From: Rhodotorula mucilaginosa
Taxonomy: Eukaryota; Basidiomycota; Microbotryomycetes; Sporidiobolales; Sporidiobolaceae
Direction: 5' to 3'
DNA: 64,000 nucleotides
Assembly (NCBI GenBank): GCA_034406715.1
Contig: CP137868.1
Location: forward strand, 496,001-560,000
The notes beneath the pieces were generated by a model. It had not been told where the DNA came from. It worked only from the letters and a program-made list of their open reading frames with translations, and ran no database searches. A program made the position numbers and the translations under genes. Of this stretch, positions 58,101 to 64,000 are shown piece by piece. The stretch's first letter is position 1. Every line of letters begins with the position of its first letter.

Positions 58101-59646
58101 TCTTTGCAGATACTTCTACAGTGCGGCTCGACTCTAAGCGAGTAATCCTTTGACGCGCGCGCATACCTGACCAAGCATCTCATACAGTGGGCGCCGTCGT
58201 CGCATGTTTCCTGATGTCGCTCGGCAACAGGCCGAAGGCGGCCAAGTGGAAGTACTTTGGAGTGGTCAGTCTCTTCCTCCGCCGTCACGGAAACCTGACG
58301 CGATGCTGAGGCGAGGCGGGGAACCTCCGCAGATGGTCATCTTTGGCGTCACGACGGCCTACATGATCGGTGCCGCCATCTTCTGCGTCTATAAAGCGGT
58401 CGAGCTCTCTGCAGACTCGCTCATCATGGCGCAGATAGTCATCTCGCTCGTCTCGACTTGTGCGTTGCTCTCGGCCTCGAAACGCGGCCTCGCCGCGCCA
58501 TGAGCTCACTGGAAAGCCACCTGCAGATGGCTGCTACCTCCTCTCGAGTCTGATCGCACTCGACCCCTGGGTGAGTGACTCGTACTCGTTGGCAGAGCAG
58601 ACGTCGGACTTCTGACCAACTTGATCGAGCAGCACATGGTGACCAGCATCCTCCAATACCTGCTGCTCGCCCCTTCCTACATCAACCTGCTCTCTTGCTT
58701 CGCATTCTGCAACTTGCACGACCTGAGTTGGGGAACGAAGGAACAGACCAAATCGGAGATCGACCTCGGAATCACGCGCAAGATCAACAAGAACGAGGTG
58801 GACATGGCTCTTCCGGCCGACCAGTCGGACATTGGTGCGCATCCTGCCTAGGCCTGCACTCGTTTGACATCTCGGCATACTGACGGAACGATCTGTAGAT
58901 GTCATGTACGACCGTTCTCTGCACAACCTCAAGACGCGCCCCATGATCATTCCGCCGCAGTTGACGGCCTCTCAGCGCCGCGACGCCGTCATGGATCACT
59001 ACCAGTCGATTCGTACCAACATCCTGCTCGCCTGGGTTCTCACCAACGTACGTTCTCTGCTCTGCGCCGTGGATAAGCCGGCCGTACTCAACCCCGTTGC
59101 TACGCAGGCGGTCCTGGTCGCGACCATCCTGAACGGCGACTATTCGTCGACGTTCGCGAACGGCAGCGGAACATCTCGCGCCAAAGTCTGTGAGTGCGGA
59201 TCTCGTGACTTTGGTGTCTGTACGCCCCTGCGATTGCTGACTTTTACGCCGGGAACGAAGACCTCGTCATCATCTTGATCGTTGTCGCCGTTCTGTCGGT
59301 CTTCCGTCTCGTCCTTTCCACAGCCTACGTGATCGACGGCTGTGAGTTAGCATGATATTGAGCGCTCTCCGCTGCGCGATGCTGACAATCCCGGCGCGAC
59401 ACAGATGTTCGATATCTCGGATCGCATATTCAACGACGGCTCTTTGCCCGCCGTCAGATCAACCAGCAGAGTACGCTGAAGCGCCGTTCAGCTTACAGCG
59501 AGGCTGGTACCGAGATCAAGAGCGAGAAAGTTGACGGTCAGGACGACGACGACGATACTCGAAGCATGATCGACTCGTCTGCTGCTGTCGGCAACGCCGG
59601 GGCCGCGCCCTCGAAACGCGGCTGGTTCAAGTTCGGGAGCAAGTAG
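55128..59646 (+). CDS. CHS: Chitin synthase (division 1)
   Basis: About 24 exons separated by very short introns encode a plasma-membrane chitin synthase. A disordered acidic N-terminus of about 200 residues precedes [16 protein letters not shown], then TRYTAVT-like [110 protein letters not shown] and the catalytic [13 protein letters not shown]. Several hydrophobic spans follow ([38 protein letters not shown]). The tail ends [19 protein letters not shown]. Intron 57551-57619 has a GC donor (GCGAGT). Near 58115-58190 the frame contains a stop unless a GTGCGG donor right after FY is used, giving QYFYMGAVVACF. Division 1 is judged from the compact synthase core with no myosin domain. Confidence 0.94.
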
Positions 59647-60002
59647 ACAATCCCCTTAACTCGCACCATGCCGCGAGATTTGCTACCGCCTTCCGCTCCT
59701 TTTCGCCACCATGTATCTTGTTCGCCCTTTCCCGCCCGTACTTGCAAACCCCTCTTCGATTTACGTTCGCGAATGTTAATGCACGTTATTCCACAAGACT
59801 CATGCCTACAGCCTGCAGCTGCAGCTCGTGACTCAACTTGCTTGTCTCAGGTCGGCGCGCTGCGAAAACGCGCCCCGGATTTCGCCAAGCCGCTGCACCG
59901 CCTCGTTAAACGTCGCTCGGACGTTTGAGGGACGCGAGCGAGCGTCCATGTTGGTCACTCTCAACTGTGACCCTCACCTCTACGAGCCGCTTGCGACCGC
60001 CC
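59647..60002. other. Intergenic, 356 nt
   Basis: Follows the chitin synthase stop and precedes the first CYSTM-like gene on the same strand. No gene seen. Confidence 0.5.
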
Positions 60003-60497
60003 ATGTCTTGTGAGTCAAAGTAGCAGCGCAACCGAGGCAGAGAGCGCTGTCCCCTTGCGCTCGCGCCCTCTGGCTGAGAGCGCCGGCGGAGGAAATGGAG
60101 CTGGCACCGCCTCGAGATATCCGCCTGTGTACGTAGGGATGTACTGACGTTCTGTTCTGGCAGATCCGCAACCTCCGCCAAACGCTTACTATGGATCGCC
60201 GCAAGGAGGTCCGCCCATGCAAAACTACTATGGCCCGCCTCAAGGTGGTCCTCCCATGCAGAACTACTATGGACAGCCTCAGCCAGTCAGTCTTGGTCCA
60301 GCTTCAGGAGCATTCCACGATAGCTGACTCGTGGCGCGTGTACTATGCAGGGGTACGCACCGCAGCCCATGATGCAGCCGGGCATGCACCACAACCAAGA
60401 TCGCGGCGGCGGTGACTCTGGATGCTGCGGTTCTTGCTGTAAAGCATGCTGCGGCTGCTGCGCTGCCTTGTGCCTGTTCGAAATGTGCTGCGACTGA
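60003..60497 (+). CDS. Small Pro/Gln/Tyr-rich protein with Cys-rich C-terminal (CYSTM-like) module
   Basis: Three exons (60003-60009, 60164-60285, 60351-60497) give 91 residues; the first exon holds only ATG-TCT-T. The joined start is MSYPQPPPNAYYGSP. Two near-perfect repeats of QGGPPMQNYYGP/Q follow, then YAPQPMMQPGMHHNQDRGGG and the tail DSGCCGSCCKACCGCC, which continues AALCLFEMCCD. The layout (flexible Pro/Tyr-rich cytosolic part, short hydrophobic Cys-rich end) is that of CYSTM proteins, tail-anchored membrane proteins linked to stress and metal tolerance in yeasts and plants. The Cys residues are probably palmitoylated or metal-binding; this is inference. A related gene follows 740 nt downstream. 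Confidence 0.82.
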
Positions 60498-61236
60498 GCG
60501 CGTCGCTATGTCTTGAGGCGATGGGAGTCTTTGCCCGGCGCCCGAGATGCCATTGTACCGCCCTCCTCAGGTCGGCGCGTCAGCGTCGAGCAATGGCAGA
60601 GACCACGTCGTCTGCGCAACGACGCTGTCCGTGCGCCAAATCACCTAGGTTGTTAGATATGATGTAAACACATACACACGCTCCTTTGCGAATTTTCGCT
60701 CAAAATCCTACGCAGAGATGACCTTCCCAGACCGTGCTCATGGCCTCTCGCGGACCGGAACCTGCACATAAGGAAGGCCTTGAGCTTGTCGCAGTATGCG
60801 AGCAGAGCGCCTTGCATCAGCGAGTGGCAGCTAAGCAGCAAGGCCGGCTGAGCCACCAATCATGAGCGCGCGATGAGTGGCAGCCAGGATCCGTTTTCAC
60901 GTGAGAGATGGTGACGGTGGCGAGCGCTTTCGTACGACGTTGTCCTCGGCTCCCTGAACAGCAATGATCCTGAGAGACAGTTCGATAAAGCTTTCGCTAT
61001 CATGCGCACCGTCGCGCCAAGGAGCTCGGCGGGTCAGCTCCGGGGGTTCGGTACGCTCGCCCGGACTTGCCGAAGTTTTTAAGCAGCGAGGTGCGAGGTG
61101 CATGGTGCACCGCCACCCTCCCGCGGCGCTCCGCGCCCTGCATGCGTTCATCAATCTCTGGTCGCTCGGCGGCGGGTGACCTTGGTCTTGCTTGCTCTGC
61201 TCTGTATCCCTCCTTTCCGTGCATCGCTACAGCAAT
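60498..61236. other. Intergenic, 739 nt
   Basis: Lies between the two CYSTM-like genes. It must hold the terminator of the first and promoter of the second. No further gene found on either strand. Confidence 0.5.
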
Positions 61237-61717
61237 ATGAGCCGTGAGTTGCCTTAGACTGGTCCCTTCTACAACAAGCGATTCCCTCGATCCCGCTTCA
61301 ACTCGACCGAAGTACGGCGGAATCGATGGCGAAGGCGACACAGGGTGGACGGACAGAGATATGCTGACGCCTGTACATTCCAACAGTCCCTCAAATACCC
61401 TCGGCTGCCTATCAAGACCCGGCAAAGTCAAGTCCGAGGATTCAATATACGTACGAATCGCCGCAGCGCGTGAGTTCAAAAGGCGCACGGATACCTGAGC
61501 CTCGTATACCGCTCGAAGATCCTTTCGCAGCGGTTCAGTGCTGATGCCCAGGAACTGCTAACAGATGTCGCCGCAACTACAACAACGGCAATCGGAACCG
61601 AGCGAGGCCGAGCCGTTACAGCTTCGCGGAGGCGGATGCTGCAGCACCTGCTGCGGCACTTTCTGGGGGTGCCTCGGCGCAATATTTTGTTGCGAATGTC
61701 TCTGCTGCTGCTGCTGA
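61237..61717 (+). CDS. Second small Cys-rich (CYSTM-like) protein
   Basis: Three exons (61237-61243, 61387-61469, 61565-61717) give exactly 80 residues. As in its neighbour, the first exon is 7 nt (ATG-AGC-C) and the first intron has phase 1; the second intron, by contrast, falls between codons. The joined protein starts MSLPQIPSAAYQDPAKS, continues with RIQYTYESPQRMSPQLQQ, and ends with GGGCCSTCCGTFWGCLG followed by AIFCCECLCCCC. The Cys-rich end with a hydrophobic core matches the CYSTM pattern and aligns with DSGCCGSCCKACCGCC of the upstream gene. It lacks the GGPPMQNYYG repeats. It is too short and too divided to appear in a simple ORF scan. Function likely membrane-associated stress tolerance, by family only. 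Confidence 0.75.
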
Positions 61718-62000
61718 GCGGCAGAGTGAGGACTTTCGGAGACGGATCTGGAAGTGGCGCCGGCGCAACCCGGATCCGCACTTCGTCAACTTGTGCAACA
61801 AGCCGCGCCCAGCCTCTCCATACTGTGACAGCCCCGGGAGACTATTCTCCTGGATCGCCACAGACATTGATCGCATGTAGCATATTTATCTTCCCTCCTT
61901 CCTGTATGCCATGTTCATCCTGCATTAACGATTGAGCCCTCGACGCTCTCGCGGTCTCGAGTCCCAGCACAGCGCCACGTCCGCAAAGGTCATCGCCCGT
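61718..62000. other. Convergent 3' region, 283 nt
   Basis: Lies between the second CYSTM-like gene and guanine deaminase, which end toward each other. No gene seen. Confidence 0.5.
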
Positions 62001-63906
62001 CTAGGTCTCCTGCGTGTACACTCGGCGTCCTTGCACCCAGACCGCCTTCCGATCCGCCTCACTTCCGTTGCACCACCACCGCTCCAGTTTCTCCTCAACC
62101 GAGACCGCTTTGATCTGCCCGTCCTGGTCCGGCAAATCGAACCACTCGACGCGCGACCCTTTCCCTCCGACTCGGATCCATTGAGCGTCGAACGCGGAGC
62201 CGACCTTGAGAGTGCCGACGTTCCGCTCACGATCCAAGCCGAGCGCCTGCGCGCCGCCGAGAGTGGCGAGGTACACCGCCTCCTGCCAGGTGATGGCGAC
62301 ACTGTTACTGCCCGGTTCCGCCGCGTCGAGATGCTGCCCTTGACCTTGTCGCAAGCGGGAGATCCCCACTGCCCATCGCATGTTCTCGTCGAGTCCGACG
62401 CGGTACCCTCCCGAAATGTCGGAACCGAGACCGACTTTGACGCCGGCTTGCCACGCTTCGCGCAGTGGCAGTTGTCGCTCGGCGCTGAAGTAAACGTTGG
62501 ACAGCGGGCAGTGGGATACGGCTGTTCCGGTGCGAGAGAGTCGTGCCAGGTCGGCGGAAGAGACATGCGTGCAGTGAGCCATCAGAGACCGGTCGTGGAG
62601 CAGGCCGACCTGTGCGATAGATCGAGTCAGCGCGGTTTGCCTATAGAGCAATGTGATATACCTAGCGGGTATTACTTGCGGCAAACCGCAAGCCAGGTTT
62701 CCCAAAGCGAAACAAGGAAATGACTGACCTCGTCCAACACCTCGACGTCGCTCTTGCCACCCAACATCTCCCGACAAGCCTCCACCATCCCTTGACTCTC
62801 GCACATGTGGGACTGCACTCGAACTCCCGTCTGTTCCGCCAGAGTGGCCAGTCCGCGCATCAACTCGATCGAGCAAGTCGGCACGAACCGAGGGGTGACG
62901 ACTGGTTCGACAATCCTTTGCTCGTCGGGTAAAGCCGCCGTTAGGTCGCGCACTTTATCGATGAAGGTTTCTGTGTCGGCGAGCGACGAGGCTGTCGTTT
63001 CGATGTAGGAGGGAATCGAGTTTTGATCCATCGCGACTTTGCCAATTTGACCGCGCAGACCGGCTGCGAGGAAAGCCCGCACGAGTACCAGACTGCACAA
63101 CATAGTCAGCTTGACTCAATACACTCGGAGCGACTGGAGCAAAATACCGACTTGGCTTCCGTGCTGATGGTCCCGAAAACGCTTGCCGCGGTGGTTCCGT
63201 TCTGAAGCATTCGTTGCACGAGTTGTTCGTAGACTTTCCGACCCAGCCCGTGCGGATCCCTGTCAATGCTGGACTCTGCGCGGAATGTGTAGTGCTCCAG
63301 CTTTTGTGGTCCGATGGATGCGAGGGAAGACAGAACATGGGCCGAAAAGGAAAGCGAAATAAGGGTCAGCGAACCTGGTACAGATTTTGGCGAGATGCCG
63401 AGTTTTGCGGACCCGCGAGCACGTACCCATTCCATTAGAGGCTTGTCGAGAGCGAGCCCGGCTTGAATGTACTGCGGCGCGTGGACTGGAGGCCAACAGA
63501 TTTCGGTCCAAAGTTCAGCCGCCCGCCCAGTCGAATAGATGTACGCCCGTGACCTGGAAGCGTCGCACTGGAGCAGAGCAAAATGACCCACTGTGCGTAT
63601 CGACGAATCCGGGCAGAATCCAACCGTCCTTGCCAATCTCGACGAAGCAGTCTCGCGGCAGGTCGCGGCCGATCCGGCTCAGCAGCTCCTGAGAGGCCGG
63701 CGTATCCGCAGCTTCGAAATGAGCGATGAAGCCTTTGCCATCGACGCCTGCCAGGTCGAGCACGTTCAGCACACCCTTGCCGTCAAATCAAGAGGAAACG
63801 GGATGGGCGAACCGATAAGCGAGTTTTCTCGAACGAGCAAACTGCGATCGACCCGCGAGGTCGCGACGGTACCTCGGAGCAGGAGCGCTATTTCCTGAGT
63901 GTCCAT
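62001..63906 (-). CDS. GUD1: Guanine deaminase
   Basis: Six exons with five GT-AG introns encode roughly 480 residues. It hydrolyses guanine to xanthine and ammonia in purine salvage/catabolism. The zinc amidohydrolase motifs are in order: GWILPGFVDTHIHAPQY (HxH; Ile is created at the splice), DKPLMEW then LEHYTFRAESS, NGTTAASVFGTIST, GKVAMDQNSIPSY, VQSHMCES, HCTHVSSADLARL, SHCPLSNVYFSAERQL, and GLGSDISGGYRVG (zinc Asp). The first intron has an unusual GTTCGC donor; splicing there gives NSLIGVDGKGFIAHFE, as expected, whereas reading through meets a stop. C-terminal WVQGRRVYTQET. The start codon is at 63906; only 94 nt of upstream sequence are in the window. Confidence 0.94.
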
Positions 63907-64000
63907 CGGCTGTGCACGGCGTTATAACGGCAGTCAAGGTGGGTCTCGACCGAGGAGAGCAGCTCTGGCTCGGCCGAGAGGTTGGCTCGGTCACGTGATC

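Noticed and set aside
1-64000. Secondary metabolite cluster or defence system
   Set aside because: Methyltransferase, two SDRs and two MFS transporters are present but are dispersed among housekeeping genes, and there is no synthase, NLR or toxin-like backbone gene.

Overview
The window is nuclear DNA from a fungus, almost certainly a basidiomycete. The genes are GC-rich and cut by many short introns (mostly about 55-100 nt) with GTNNGT-like donors and CTGAC/CTAAC branch points. ATP-citrate lyase is a single fused polypeptide, unlike the split two-gene form of ascomycetes. The very high intron number (about 23 in the chitin synthase) fits Pucciniomycotina/Microbotryomycetes-like red yeasts, but I cannot place it further from sequence alone. 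I found no tRNA, rRNA, CRISPR, or intact mobile element. Exon joins were made by hand from splice signals and reading frame; most models sum to a multiple of three, which supports them, but internal boundaries can be off by a base or two.

Layout, left to right. 0-5 kb: the 5' end of a short-chain dehydrogenase running off the left edge, a SAM-dependent methyltransferase, and the casein kinase 2 beta subunit (all minus). 5-14 kb: a ZNRF-like RING ubiquitin ligase, a giant disordered protein and an unrecognised 546-residue protein (all plus). 14-20 kb: a second SDR (minus), a mitochondrial SUGCT-like CoA-transferase and a Yip1-family Golgi membrane protein. 20-25 kb: a DAL5/TNA1-type MFS transporter, then a gene-poor 3.4 kb holding a truncated copy of that transporter gene. 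25-34 kb: ATP-citrate lyase and a second MFS transporter. 34-46 kb: the splicing factor SNW1/Prp45, the delta-9 desaturase OLE1, a partial downstream duplicate of OLE1 that keeps an open cytochrome b5 reading frame, and the tri-snRNP factor PRP6. 46-55 kb: a PHO80-like cyclin, an Apq12-like membrane protein and the U5 snRNP GTPase SNU114. 55-64 kb: a chitin synthase, two tiny tandem cysteine-rich (CYSTM-like) genes, and guanine deaminase.

Themes. Lipid supply (ATP-citrate lyase makes cytosolic acetyl-CoA, OLE1 desaturates acyl-CoA) and splicing (SNW1, PRP6, SNU114 within about 20 kb) recur, although the genes are not operonic and are interleaved with unrelated ones. The most unusual observations are: (1) eight GC-AG introns, all with the consensus GCRAGT, among roughly 130 introns; (2) the OLE1 duplicate, whose catalytic part has decayed while its cytochrome b5 part is about 95% identical and open; (3) the tandem CYSTM-like micro-genes, each starting with a 7-nt coding exon; and (4) repeated use of tiny first coding exons (3-27 nt), which simple ORF scans miss.
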